From the NCBI GenBank assembly GCA_949297765.1, contig CASFTV010000012.1:1-64000 (forward strand): a DNA stretch of 64,000 nt, given 5' to 3'. The notes beneath the pieces were generated by a model that saw only the letters and a list, made by a program, of their open reading frames with translations, ran no database searches and was not told the origin of the DNA. Of the stretch, positions 18,164-26,614 are shown one piece after another. The stretch is from an uncultured bacterium. GTDB taxonomy: Bacteria > Verrucomicrobiota > Lentisphaeria > Victivallales > UBA1829. The translations under genes were made by a program, and so were the position numbers. The first letter of the stretch is position 1. Each line of letters opens with the position of its first letter.

Positions 18164-19453
18164 TCAGTCTGAAAGAAGATTGCCGTCCAGCAGAATGAAC
18201 TCCCGCGCATACGGCTCCATCTTCTCCAGAACACCGGAAAAGCGGAACGGTTCGCCAAGATGGTTCTTCAACAGGGGCATCGCGCTCTCCGGAAGACGGA
18301 CCGTCGCCCGGATCTTGCTCTTCATGGAATACATTCCCGTCACCTCGGCAATCTCGAACGACGCCTTTACAGCGGGTCCCGCACCGAGGACAAAATCGTT
18401 TCCGAACGGATAGGCGGACCGCAGAATTCCGCTCCATTCCACCCGGGTTCCTTTTGCGGCATCAAAGATCTCACTCTCCCGTTTTCCGGGGAAAGAAGCG
18501 GAAAACAGACTTGCGGCAAATGCTGTCTGATCCAGCGCGCCTCCGCTCGCCTCCGAATCTGCGGAGCACGGCGGCTCTGCAGAAACCGGTTCCGCCGGTG
18601 CTTCCGGCACGGAGACCGCCGGTTCCGCCAGCGGTTCTGCCACCGGTTTCGGAACAGGAGCCGGCGCGGAATCGGGCCGGGCCGCGGACGCCGGAGAACG
18701 GGATGGACGCTTCAGCTCCGGAACCGGTTCGCATGCTTCCACCGGAATCGGATCGGACGGGGAAGACCGGACGGAAGATGCCGCCGCATCCGGCGAGCCC
18801 TCCTCTTCCAGAAGAGCCGCGAACGAAGACGTAAATTCTATCAGATTCGACAATGCCTCCGGATTCCGTCCGTCCCCATTGAATTTCACAACGACATAAC
18901 GATCGGCAATTTCAAAATAACGGTGGAACGCCAGAGCATTTTTCAGAGCATTCACCCGCGAACGGGTCAGGAAATGCTTCAGGGCCTCCGGCGAGGCGGC
19001 GGAACAGTGCAGACGGGGATTTTCCAGTCCCGTAACCCGATACACCTTCCGGTCGGCAAAGCGCCGGGCGCACACAGAGGGGTCATCCTGCACAATCAGA
19101 ATTCCGGCATCCAGCGGACGGGAAAACATCGCCGTAGCAACGGTCTGCAACACCCCCGAATCCTCAATCTGAAGATGGACCTCGATCAGCCGGTCGTTCA
19201 CATTTCCGCGCAAAGAGGGATATCCGGACATTCCCGCCGGACGGACATATTCCAGTCCGAATTCGTGCGCGGCCTCCATCCAGGATTCGTTTCTGGATGT
19301 TCCGGCAAACAGCCCGGCAAACGGGGAAGACGGAGAACGGCGTTCCTCCTGACTGGAATTCTCCATTGCCGCAGCCGCTTTTCCGATGATCCGGATCAGG
19401 ACCAGGACAAAGATCACGAAAAACAGGATCGTAAAGAAACCGCCGAAATGCAT
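18164..19453 (-). CDS. Membrane-anchored protein of unknown function with Pro/Ala-rich linker
   Basis: 429 residues. Residues 5-24 form one membrane span (FFTILFFVIFVLVLIRIIG). Residues ~50-205 are a globular domain starting WMEAAHEFGLEYV that recalls a broad uncharacterised family with a conserved 'G-x-V/H, F-R-P-L-x-G-I' layout. Residues ~215-320 are a Pro/Ala/Glu-rich linker. The last ~110 residues form a second folded region (VKASFEIAEVTGMYSM). The gene is 40 bp downstream of another membrane protein of unknown function on the same strand and probably co-transcribed. I do not recognise a function. Confidence 0.75.
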   Translation of the reverse strand: MHFGGFFTILFFVIFVLVLIRIIGKAAAAMENSSQEERRSPSSPFAGLFAGTSRNESWMEAAHEFGLEYVRPAGMSGYPSLRGNVNDRLIEVHLQIEDSGVLQTVATAMFSRPLDAGILIVQDDPSVCARRFADRKVYRVTGLENPRLHCSAASPEALKHFLTRSRVNALKNALAFHRYFEIADRYVVVKFNGDGRNPEALSNLIEFTSSFAALLEEEGSPDAAASSVRSSPSDPIPVEACEPVPELKRPSRSPASAARPDSAPAPVPKPVAEPLAEPAVSVPEAPAEPVSAEPPCSADSEASGGALDQTAFAASLFSASFPGKRESEIFDAAKGTRVEWSGILRSAYPFGNDFVLGAGPAVKASFEIAEVTGMYSMKSKIRATVRLPESAMPLLKNHLGEPFRFSGVLEKMEPYAREFILLDGNLLSD

Positions 19454-19493
19454 GCACCCTCCCGAAAAGAGATCTCAGGAAACCGCAGATCCG

Positions 19494-20783
19494 TTATCGG
19501 CCGAGCGAGAGGAACTGCAGTCCGGGAAGCTGAATTTCCATCCCCTGCCACTGATTCAGAAACTGAACCGCAATCAGAATTGCCCAGATCAGCAGACAGA
19601 TCATCGCAACGCAGGAGGAAACCGTAAACGCCCAGTGCGGATTTTCTCCCGGGAGCGATACCTTTTTCACCCGGACCTTTTTCGCCTTTTTCCCGGGCTT
19701 GGCGTTTTCCTCCGCGGCGTTCTCTTCCGGAGCGGACGTCTCGGAAGCAGCGGCTTCTCCGGCGGGCTCGGCAGCCGATTCCGCAGCGGGTTCTTCGGCG
19801 GCCGGAGCCTCCGCGGAAACGTTCTCCTCCACGACGGGTTCTTCGGCGGCCGGAGCGGGAGTCTCCTCCACCTTGTCCACGGAAGAGGGTTCTGCAGAGG
19901 CGGCCGGCGTTACAGGAGCTTTCAATTTGACGGTGCTTGCTCCGGGGGTCGGGACGCCGTCGACTTTGATCGCCTGTGTCGACGTTTCCGGATTATCCGC
20001 AGCGGAGGGAGGCGCCAGCTTGATGGTGGCTGCCCCCGGAATCACCGGTTTGGGACCGAGTTTGATTCCGGTCGTCGCAGTCCCCACCTTGATTCCGGTC
20101 GTCGCGGTTCCGACAGGAGCGGAAAGATTGATCTTTTTTGCGGGAATGCTGTTCAGTTTGATTCCGGTCGTGGAAGTTCCGACCCGGATTCCGCCGGTTG
20201 CGGTCGAGGGAGCCTGCACGGACGGAGGCACACCGATCTTCACCGTGGGAGCGGCATCCGCTTCCGGCGGAGTGGCACCCAGCGGAGAAGCAAAGGTTTT
20301 CCGGTTCTGCGGAATCGGCGTGGATTTCATGGAAATCGGCGTGGAGTGCGTCGCCATCGGTTTCGGAGAGGGACGGTTGAGGCGGACCGTGGACGTCTGG
20401 TCAATATCCTCCGGTTCCGGTTTCGGCACGCTGGCGACGCCGGAAAGCGGGATTCCCTTGGTGGCGGTGTCGGTGGTTTTCGGTGTCAGGGTCTGCGTTG
20501 TTCCCGGACCGGCCTTTTTCAGGAAGGGGGAGGAAACCGGCTGCGCGGAGGCCACCGGTTTCATTTTCTTGATTGGAATGGCCTGAGTCTTCTCCAGATC
20601 TCCGGCAAATGCGACCGGCGGAATCGGATTCTGCGGTTTCACAGGAATCTTGCTGACCTTCACGGTGCTCGTTCCGACACTCTCTTCCGCTCCGGACGGC
20701 ATGTTCATTGGAGTCAGCTTAATTGTCCGATGTCCGGCGTTCCCGGACTGCACGCCGTTTTCTCCCGGGATGTTCTCAGCCAT
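19494..20783 (-). CDS. Thr-rich motif-repeat protein with C-terminal membrane span
   Basis: 429 residues from an ATG with GAGGTGG upstream; a TTG at 20795 is less likely. Most of the protein is low-complexity, with about a dozen copies of a short motif T-x-(I/V)-(K/R)-(L/V): RTIKLTP, STVKVSK, STVRLNR, PTVKIGV, TGIKLNS, TGIKVGT, TGIKLGP, ATIKLAP, QAIKVDG, STVKLKA. Then follow an acidic Ala/Glu-rich stretch, a Lys-rich patch (KKAKKVRVKKVSLPG) and a single membrane span (CVAMICLLIWAILIAV) with about 25 residues after it. The long repeat region is probably disordered and cytoplasmic. Function unknown; the threonines could be phosphorylated or act as docking sites (inference). Confidence 0.75.
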   Translation of the reverse strand: MAENIPGENGVQSGNAGHRTIKLTPMNMPSGAEESVGTSTVKVSKIPVKPQNPIPPVAFAGDLEKTQAIPIKKMKPVASAQPVSSPFLKKAGPGTTQTLTPKTTDTATKGIPLSGVASVPKPEPEDIDQTSTVRLNRPSPKPMATHSTPISMKSTPIPQNRKTFASPLGATPPEADAAPTVKIGVPPSVQAPSTATGGIRVGTSTTGIKLNSIPAKKINLSAPVGTATTGIKVGTATTGIKLGPKPVIPGAATIKLAPPSAADNPETSTQAIKVDGVPTPGASTVKLKAPVTPAASAEPSSVDKVEETPAPAAEEPVVEENVSAEAPAAEEPAAESAAEPAGEAAASETSAPEENAAEENAKPGKKAKKVRVKKVSLPGENPHWAFTVSSCVAMICLLIWAILIAVQFLNQWQGMEIQLPGLQFLSLGR

Positions 20784-20838
20784 AATCCACCTCAAATAAT
20801 TGTTCTTGCCAAAACCTTCTTCACTCCATTACCTTGTG

Positions 20839-20867
20839 AATATAGCATCATCTGTACCGTTCTGCAA
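20839..20867 (-). promoter_or_regulatory. Promoter of the Thr-rich protein gene
   Basis: Minus strand: -35 TTGCAG (20862-20867), 17-bp spacer ending GATGC, -10 TATATT (20839-20844). Confidence 0.6.
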
Positions 20868-20916
20868 ATCCGGAAGAAAGCTCCCGCTTCATTTTTATGA
20901 AAAAAATTTTCTTCCC

Positions 20917-20944
20917 TTGATTCTCCGGAAAATGATGCTATCTT
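20917..20944 (+). promoter_or_regulatory. Promoter of the GT2 gene
   Basis: -35 TTGATT (20917-20922), 16-bp spacer ending GATGC, -10 TATCTT (20939-20944). The -10 box touches an in-frame ATG at 20945, so that ATG would not be within the mRNA; translation must start later. Confidence 0.65.
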
Positions 20945-20986
20945 ATGGATTTATACCGGTCCGGAATCTTGAAATGGAATTCTTTC

Positions 20987-22573
20987 ATGAAATATACTCG
21001 GGAAAAAGAGAATATCGGAGATATTGCATTGCGCGCCCTTTCCCCCCGGGAAAGGGTTTTCTTCGCTCTGCGCGAACTGGAGAGCCGTCTTCAGTGCGCG
21101 GGAGAGGACTGCTCTTTTCTGCTGAACCGCAGCGTCCGGAAAATGAAGGTGGCGCTGCGCCGTCCGGCGCTCCGCAATGAGATCCGTCTGCTCTCCCTCC
21201 TGACGATCGCGGTGACCTTCCTGCTGCTCTACACAACGTCGGGATCCATGGTGCAGACCCTCCTCGACAATGACGAGGTGGATCTGGTCGTGCTGCTGCT
21301 CGGATTCGTGATGATTTTTTCCAATATTCTCTATTTTGCATGGCAGACTCTTCTTTATTTCCGCTACAAACCCGTTCCGGCGGTCGGCGACAGGGAACTC
21401 CCGAAATGCACGGTGATCGTCCCCGCATACAACGAAGGGAAAGGGGTTCTCCTTGCGCTGGAGAGCATTCTCCAAAGCGACTACCCGGCGGAGAAACTTG
21501 AGATTGTCGCCGTGGACGACGGCAGCCGGGACGATACATGGAAATGGATCTCCCAGTGCGCGGAACAGTCCGGCGGACGCATCCATGCACTGCATCTGAG
21601 CCGGAACCGGGGAAAACGCAACGCCATCTACCAGGGACTCCGTCTCTCCCGGAATGAAATCTTCGTTACCATCGACAGCGACTCCGTGATAGCCCCGTCA
21701 ACACTCCGCGATCTGATCTCTCCCTTCGCCGCCGATCCGAATCTCGGCGGAGTGGCGGGAAATATCCGGGTCCGGAACCTGGAGGACGGCGCCGTCCCGC
21801 GGATGCTGGACGTCAGTTTCGTGTTCAGTTTCGATTTCATCCGCTCCGCACAGAGCGTGATCCGTTCCGTCATGTGTACGCCGGGAGCGCTCAGCGCATA
21901 CCGCCGCAGCCATGTCGAACCCTTTCTGGACGAATGGAGAACGCAGACATTTCTCGGACAGCCGTCCAATATCGGGGAAGACCGGGCAATCACCAATCTG
22001 CTGCTCCGGGAAGGCCGCGAGGTGGTTTTTCAAAGCACCGCGGTGGCGTTCACGGATATGCCGTCAACCTATCCGCCGCTCTGCAAGATGCTGATCCGCT
22101 GGGCGCGCAGCAACATCCGGGAAAATCTGGCGATGGCGGCGTTTCTGTTCCGCCGGATCCGCCTGCGGGATTCCAATCTTCTCGGACTCCAGATCAACTG
22201 GCTCATGCAGAGTGTGTGGATGTTCACGCCGCTGTTTTTCCTGTTTTCCGCGCTTTACTGTCTGGCTCTGGACGCTCCGGCGTTTCTGTACAGCGTCTTT
22301 TCCGTGACGGTCATCTGGTCGACATTTCCGGCTCTGATTTATGCGGCGAAGTATGAGAAGAATGAATCGCTGTGGGCGTATGTGTTCGGATTTTTCAATT
22401 TTCTTGCGCTGTCGTGGATCGGGCCTTACTCCCTTCTGACCGTTCACCGCTCGGGATGGCTGACCAGGGAAATCAAACCGGAACCGGAGAACCGGTCCGT
22501 CGGAGAAACCGCCCGCTTTCCGCAATTCCTGACCGGAGAAAAACCATGTCCCTTGAACGTGAAGAAACCCTGA
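20987..22573 (+). CDS. Membrane GT2 glycosyltransferase (NodC/hyaluronan-synthase-like)
   Basis: 528 residues from the ATG at 20987, chosen because the promoter -10 box ends at 20944. Two membrane spans (residues ~60-120), then a GT-A domain with CTVIVPAYNEG, AVDDGSRDDT, the DxD motif in TIDSDSVI and the GED motif in NIGEDRAIT. The acceptor-site motif QxxRW reads MLIRW (Gln replaced by Met). Two to four further C-terminal spans follow. Likely a processive or exporting transferase that builds an extracellular polysaccharide or glycolipid from a nucleotide sugar. Its last 28 bases overlap the CpXC gene, suggesting translational coupling. Product not identifiable. Confidence 0.85.
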   Translation: MKYTREKENIGDIALRALSPRERVFFALRELESRLQCAGEDCSFLLNRSVRKMKVALRRPALRNEIRLLSLLTIAVTFLLLYTTSGSMVQTLLDNDEVDLVVLLLGFVMIFSNILYFAWQTLLYFRYKPVPAVGDRELPKCTVIVPAYNEGKGVLLALESILQSDYPAEKLEIVAVDDGSRDDTWKWISQCAEQSGGRIHALHLSRNRGKRNAIYQGLRLSRNEIFVTIDSDSVIAPSTLRDLISPFAADPNLGGVAGNIRVRNLEDGAVPRMLDVSFVFSFDFIRSAQSVIRSVMCTPGALSAYRRSHVEPFLDEWRTQTFLGQPSNIGEDRAITNLLLREGREVVFQSTAVAFTDMPSTYPPLCKMLIRWARSNIRENLAMAAFLFRRIRLRDSNLLGLQINWLMQSVWMFTPLFFLFSALYCLALDAPAFLYSVFSVTVIWSTFPALIYAAKYEKNESLWAYVFGFFNFLALSWIGPYSLLTVHRSGWLTREIKPEPENRSVGETARFPQFLTGEKPCPLNVKKP

Positions 22574-23211
22574 TCTGTCCGGCCTGCCGGGCGGAAAACC
22601 GTTTCCGGATCTATGACTCCATCAATGTCACGCTCAACCCGGAACTCAAGGAACGCGTGCTGGACGGTTCTCTGTTCAAGCTGAAATGCCACGCATGCGG
22701 CGGCGAAACGGTCGTCCGGTACGACACTCTCTATCATGACATGTCCGCCGATCACCCGCTTCTGATCCAGTGCTGCCAGAAACGCGAAGGCTGGGAGGCG
22801 ATCAATGAACAGAATGAAAACATCCGGACCATGATGCGCGAGATGAGGCTCTCGAATGAATTTCCGCACCGCGTGGTGATCGGCTACAACGCGCTCCGGG
22901 AGACGATCCGCATCTTCGACGCCGGATTCGACGACCGGATCATGTTCGCCGTCAAAACAGCATTTGCCGCCATGCTGAAACGGGATCACAAGGAGTGCGC
23001 CGGCCTCCTCTTCTGCGCAAAGGATGAGAATGGACGGCCGGTCTTCTCCGTTCTGGACAACGAACGCAGGGAACAGTTCTACACGGTCGAGCCGGAAATC
23101 TATCAGAATATTGCGGAAAGACTTGCCCCGGAGCTGCCGCGGGAATCCGAAGAACATGTTCTCGTCGATCACGACTACATGCTCCCGTTCATCGACCGGA
23201 TCCGGAACTGA
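22546..23211 (+). CDS. CpXC domain protein
   Basis: 221 residues starting inside the end of the GT2 gene, with GGAG 9 bp upstream. The N-terminus has the CpXC zinc-finger-like pattern: CPAC at residues ~11-14 and CHAC about 45 residues later (FKLKCHACGGETVVRYDTL). The rest is alpha/beta without known motifs. CpXC proteins are uncharacterised bacterial proteins; a metal site from the four Cys is likely. Overlap with the transferase suggests a shared role, but none is established. Confidence 0.8.
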   Translation: MSLEREETLICPACRAENRFRIYDSINVTLNPELKERVLDGSLFKLKCHACGGETVVRYDTLYHDMSADHPLLIQCCQKREGWEAINEQNENIRTMMREMRLSNEFPHRVVIGYNALRETIRIFDAGFDDRIMFAVKTAFAAMLKRDHKECAGLLFCAKDENGRPVFSVLDNERREQFYTVEPEIYQNIAERLAPELPRESEEHVLVDHDYMLPFIDRIRN

Positions 23212-23258
23212 TCCCGTCCCGCCGCCCGGAACAGACGGAAACGGAACGCGTTTCCCGT

Positions 23259-23286
23259 TTGATTTTTCCGCAACGCGTGATACATT
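23259..23286 (+). promoter_or_regulatory. Promoter of tatA-tatC-larB
   Basis: -35 TTGATT (23259-23264), 16-bp spacer ending GTGA, -10 TACATT (23281-23286); AGAGGAG precedes the tatA ATG at 23315. Confidence 0.6.
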
Positions 23287-23314
23287 GTAAAAAAAACCAG
23301 AGAGGAGTCTGCAT

Positions 23315-23542
23315 ATGATCGGCCATACGGAACTGATTCTGATCGTTCTTGTCGTTTTTCTGCTGTTCGGCGCCAAACGGATCCCCGAACTGGCCAAAGC
23401 CCTCGGCAAAGCATCCCACGATTTCAAAAAAGCAAAGGACGGACTGCTCAATGAAACCGAAGAGATGATGAACGCCGCAGAAAAAAAGGCGGAATCCGGC
23501 GACAACGTCAAAAAGAACGGGACAAATGCGGAGCAGGACTGA
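23315..23542 (+). CDS. tatA: Twin-arginine translocase subunit TatA
   Basis: 75 residues. One N-terminal membrane helix (ELILIVLVVFLLFGAKRI), the hinge and amphipathic helix motif FGAKRIPELAKALGKASHDF, then a charged tail, as in TatA/E proteins. It forms the pore-like part of the Tat system exporting folded proteins. It is directly followed by tatC, so the pair is a minimal TatAC system. No tatB-like gene is seen. Confidence 0.95.
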   Translation: MIGHTELILIVLVVFLLFGAKRIPELAKALGKASHDFKKAKDGLLNETEEMMNAAEKKAESGDNVKKNGTNAEQD

Positions 23543-23549
23543 ATCCGCA

Positions 23550-24320
23550 ATGGGAAACAGTGACAATCAGAGTTTTCTCGAACATCTGGAGGATTTGCGC
23601 TTTGTCCTCCTGAAGACGGCGGCGGCATTTCTTCTTCTGTTCATCCCTTCGTGGTTCGCTTCGCAGTTTCTGGTGGACAAACTCCTTGCCTATGCGGCTC
23701 CGGAAGGATTTTCTCTGCATTATTTCACGCTTCTGGAACCGTTTTTCATCCGGCTGAAGATGAGTCTTGCGCTGGATCTGTTTCTTTCGCTTCCGTTTGC
23801 GTTTTATTTCATCTGGAGTTTTGTGGCGCCCGCGCTGACGGAGAGGGAACGGAGGATTTTCCGGTATCCGTTCTGCGCGGGGATTCTTCTGGCGCTGTTC
23901 GGGATCGTCTTTGCGGTGGCGGTCATCATTCCGGCGGTCGTGAAGTTCTCCCTCTCCTTCGCCGGTCCGGAAATGACGCCGGTGATCGGAATCGGCAGTT
24001 TTATTTCCATGGCGCTGTTTTCCATTCTGGCCTGCGGACTGGTCTTCCAGTTTCCGCTGCTGATTTATGCGCTTCTGACATCGGGAGTCATCCGGGTGGA
24101 GACGGTCCGGAAACAGCGGCCGGTGGTCATTGTTGTGATTCTGATTATCGCCGCGGTGCTGACTCCGCCGGATGTGGTCAGCCAGGTTCTGCTCGCGCTC
24201 CCGACGTGGGTTCTGTTCGAGCTGAGCCTGATCTTCTTTCAGATGACCCATAAGAATCCCGGCGGGGAAACGGAAGAACGTTCTCCCGCGGAACCGCCGG
24301 AACGGAGGAATGACACATGA
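23550..24320 (+). CDS. tatC: Twin-arginine translocase subunit TatC
   Basis: 256 residues from the ATG at 23550; an upstream ATG at 23526, overlapping tatA, would add eight residues, and neither has a convincing ribosome site. The N-terminus has the TatC signature FLEHLEDLRFVLLK, followed by six membrane spans and conserved FYFIWSFVAPALTERERR. TatC binds the twin-Arg signal. It overlaps larB by four bases (ATGA). Confidence 0.95.
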   Translation: MGNSDNQSFLEHLEDLRFVLLKTAAAFLLLFIPSWFASQFLVDKLLAYAAPEGFSLHYFTLLEPFFIRLKMSLALDLFLSLPFAFYFIWSFVAPALTERERRIFRYPFCAGILLALFGIVFAVAVIIPAVVKFSLSFAGPEMTPVIGIGSFISMALFSILACGLVFQFPLLIYALLTSGVIRVETVRKQRPVVIVVILIIAAVLTPPDVVSQVLLALPTWVLFELSLIFFQMTHKNPGGETEERSPAEPPERRNDT

Positions 24321-24979
24321 ACAGCTCGTTTGCAGAACTGGATTTTGAACGGGAAAAACGGTGCGGCTTTCCGGAATTCATTTTCGGCGGAGGGAAAACT
24401 CCGGAACAGATCGTTTCGATCATGAAGGATCTGGATGCGGCGGGAAATCCGGTGCTGGCCACCCGTCTGAAAGAGGAAGCGCTGCCCGTACTCCGGAAGG
24501 AGATCCCGGAAGCAGAGATCCATGAACTGGCGCGGACTGCCCTGATCCGAACCCATGTCACACCCCGGAAAGGGCGTGTTGCGGTGATCTGCGCGGGGAC
24601 TTCCGATCTGCCGGTTGCGGAGGAGGCGTGCGACACCGTCGAGATCTGCGGTTATGCCTGCGACCGGATCGCCGATGTGGGAGTCGCCGGACTTCACCGC
24701 CTTCTGAAACAGCTCGACCGTCTGCGCCAGGCCGATGTCATCATCGCCGTCGCCGGGATGGAGGGAGCGCTGCCCAGCGTCACGGCGGGACTGGTCTCCG
24801 CGCCGGTCATTGCGGTCCCGACCAGCGTCGGATACGGGACCTCCTTCGGCGGAGTGACGGCCCTTCTGGCCATGCTCAACAGCTGCGCCTCGGGCGTGAC
24901 GGTCGTCAACATCGACAACGGCTTCGGTGCGGGCTGCGCCGCGGTCCGCATTCTGAATCAGATCAAAAAGCCGGATTGA
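24317..24979 (+). CDS. larB: LarB, nickel-pincer cofactor biosynthesis (NaAD carboxylase/hydrolase)
   Basis: 220 residues, PurE-related. The C-terminal domain has the PurE/LarB core: VAVICAGTSDLPVAEEA, DVIIAVAGMEGALPSV, APVIAVPTSVGYG and CASGVTVVNIDNGFGAG. LarB carboxylates nicotinic acid adenine dinucleotide and cleaves it to the dicarboxylated mononucleotide used to make the nickel-pincer cofactor of lactate racemase and its homologues. GGAGG lies 8 bp before the ATG, which overlaps the tatC stop by four bases. No larA, larC or larE is present in the window, so the pathway partners are elsewhere. Confidence 0.92.
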   Translation: MNSSFAELDFEREKRCGFPEFIFGGGKTPEQIVSIMKDLDAAGNPVLATRLKEEALPVLRKEIPEAEIHELARTALIRTHVTPRKGRVAVICAGTSDLPVAEEACDTVEICGYACDRIADVGVAGLHRLLKQLDRLRQADVIIAVAGMEGALPSVTAGLVSAPVIAVPTSVGYGTSFGGVTALLAMLNSCASGVTVVNIDNGFGAGCAAVRILNQIKKPD

Positions 24980-25000
24980 GCGTTTCCGCAGCAATCCGGC
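24965..25000 (-). terminator. Intrinsic terminator of the lacI-hydrolase-prepilin operon
   Basis: On the minus strand a perfect 9-bp stem GCCGGATTG/CAATCCGGC (24970-24978 with 24992-25000) is followed by TTTTTGATC. The hairpin and T tract overlap the last codons of larB on the other strand, so the two functions share the same bases. Confidence 0.8.
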
Positions 25001-25040
25001 CAGTCCAGAAAGCGACTCCGAAGGGAGAGACGCGAAGAGA

Positions 25041-25793
25041 TCACTTTCCCCAGAACGGACACCCGTTGGTCGCGTTGGTGTTGGTGGGGATGGAGGAGAA
25101 AAGACGGGACTCCACATGACCGTCGACAAAGAGGACGTTGACCCCTCTTCCGCTGAGATGGCGTTTCCGGTCGTTTGGCGCATAATACATCTGGGATGTG
25201 GTCTCGCAGTAGGGACCGGAGCAGTCGGTCCGCTTTCTGGCATCCCCGTCGATCACCGCCATTTTCCGGGAGGGCTGTTTCACCTTTCCGATGTTGCGTG
25301 TCGCATAATCTTCGTAATTGGTCCACGGATTCTCGTAGTTGCTGATATATCCATTGATCAGATAGTGGGCCATGAATCCGTAGACCTTGTTTGCGGTATC
25401 GTTCTAGGGCAGATCGTCCTGGGCGGGACAGCCGAAAACATCATGCGGCCGGCTCAGATCCGTATTGCTCTCCGTCTTCCAGTGAAGTTTGTTCTTGACA
25501 TCCTTTCCGGATTTCAGGGCATACAGACCGTCCTGCCAGCGCCCCTGTGCGTTGTAATAACAGGTTTTTCCGGCAGTCAGAAGACCGTTGTATTTCGGGA
25601 AGTATCCCTCATTGGCATCACAATACTGATACAGGATAAACCCCACCTGCTTCAGATTGGAAAGGCACGCCATGTCCTTCGCCTTGGCGCGAGCCTTGTT
25701 CAGCGCCGGCAGCAGCAGCGCCGCGAGGATCGCAATGATCGCAATTACAATGAGGAGTTCTATCAGAGTAAAGCTCCTGACACACCGTTTCAT
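25041..25793 (-). pseudogene. Prepilin-like gene interrupted by one in-frame amber codon
   Basis: The 5′ part (25793 down to 25407) encodes a full prepilin start ([16 protein letters not shown]) after AAGGAGG, with [10 protein letters not shown] and [10 protein letters not shown] typical of the family. A TAG at 25404-25406 then stops the frame. The same frame continues at once (NDTANKVYGFMAHYLINGY) without other stops to 25041, ending with the family's C-terminal region (NVLFVDGHVESRL). The expected His before Asp-Gly is displaced: spacing is 11 rather than 9 residues. One base change would restore about 250 residues. A recent nonsense mutation, readthrough or sequencing error are all possible; no sign of codon reassignment is seen. 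Confidence 0.8.
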
Positions 25794-25841
25794 CCCGTAC
25801 CTCCTTTTTTTCTTTCTGTTATTTCCGGGGGACCCCCGAAA

Positions 25842-26585
25842 TCAGGTATTCGGCCAGTTTTTAATGGAAAGAACTGTGCTCCAGTATCCGGTCGGATTCC
25901 CATAGCTGTTACGGTCGTAGCGAAGCGTTTTATAACTCAGCGACTGGACATGACCGTCGAACATCACCACATTGGCGCGGTCGTTGTGACGGACATAGGC
26001 CGCACTCCATTCTCCGGAGGAGTTGTACGGTGCCACCTCGTTATCGACTTCCCAGTAGGTTGCATATCCCGATCCGTTCCGGATGACTCCGTTGTACATG
26101 CTGTCCCGCGGAACCGTATCCACAAAAACTCCGAGAGAGGAATTGCGGCCGAAGCGGGAGTATTCCTGCGCCTTGTGGAGCTTTGCTCCTTTATTCAGTC
26201 CGGACCCGCTAAGAGACTCGCCGAAGCTGTAGATGTTCAATCCGTAGCTCACCCACTGGGAGTTGTCGTTCATGCTGGTTTCACTCCATTTGAAAACCGG
26301 CTCTCCCGGGCAGTGATAGATCTCCTTTTTCAAGTTGTACCGCTCCGCCCCGAAAGAGACCCATGGAGTGCCATAGAGAGTTGCAGCCATGCACCAGTCG
26401 TCATTGTCCGTCTGGTAGTAGGTCATCAGCTTGCTGATCTGGGTCATATTTCCCACGCACGAAATGCTCTGGGCCTTTTTGCGGGCCTTGTCGAGCGCCG
26501 GCAGAAGCAGAGCCGCGAGGATGGCGATGATCGCAATCACTACGAGGAGCTCCACAAGCGTAAATCTGCGAAAATGCGTTTTCAT
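25842..26585 (-). CDS. Prepilin-like H-X9-DG protein
   Basis: 247 residues with a class III prepilin signal at the N-terminus ([16 protein letters not shown]), segment [17 protein letters not shown] as in type II pseudopilin relatives, a Cys-Pro pair (YHCPGEPVF) and the C-terminal signature [14 protein letters not shown] (His-X9-Asp-Gly). AAAGGGAG precedes the ATG. It is 29 bp after the secreted GH50-like hydrolase and 48 bp before the interrupted prepilin-like gene on the same strand, so it is probably the third gene of the lacI operon. Confidence 0.88.
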   Translation of the reverse strand: MKTHFRRFTLVELLVVIAIIAILAALLLPALDKARKKAQSISCVGNMTQISKLMTYYQTDNDDWCMAATLYGTPWVSFGAERYNLKKEIYHCPGEPVFKWSETSMNDNSQWVSYGLNIYSFGESLSGSGLNKGAKLHKAQEYSRFGRNSSLGVFVDTVPRDSMYNGVIRNGSGYATYWEVDNEVAPYNSSGEWSAAYVRHNDRANVVMFDGHVQSLSYKTLRYDRNSYGNPTGYWSTVLSIKNWPNT

Positions 26586-26614
26586 TGTTTTTTTTCTCCC
26601 TTTTTTATTTTACA

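Noticed and set aside
25404-25406. Pyrrolysine or programmed readthrough at the amber codon
   Set aside because: No pyrrolysine machinery or downstream element is visible, TAG is an ordinary stop elsewhere, and prepilins are not known to use it.
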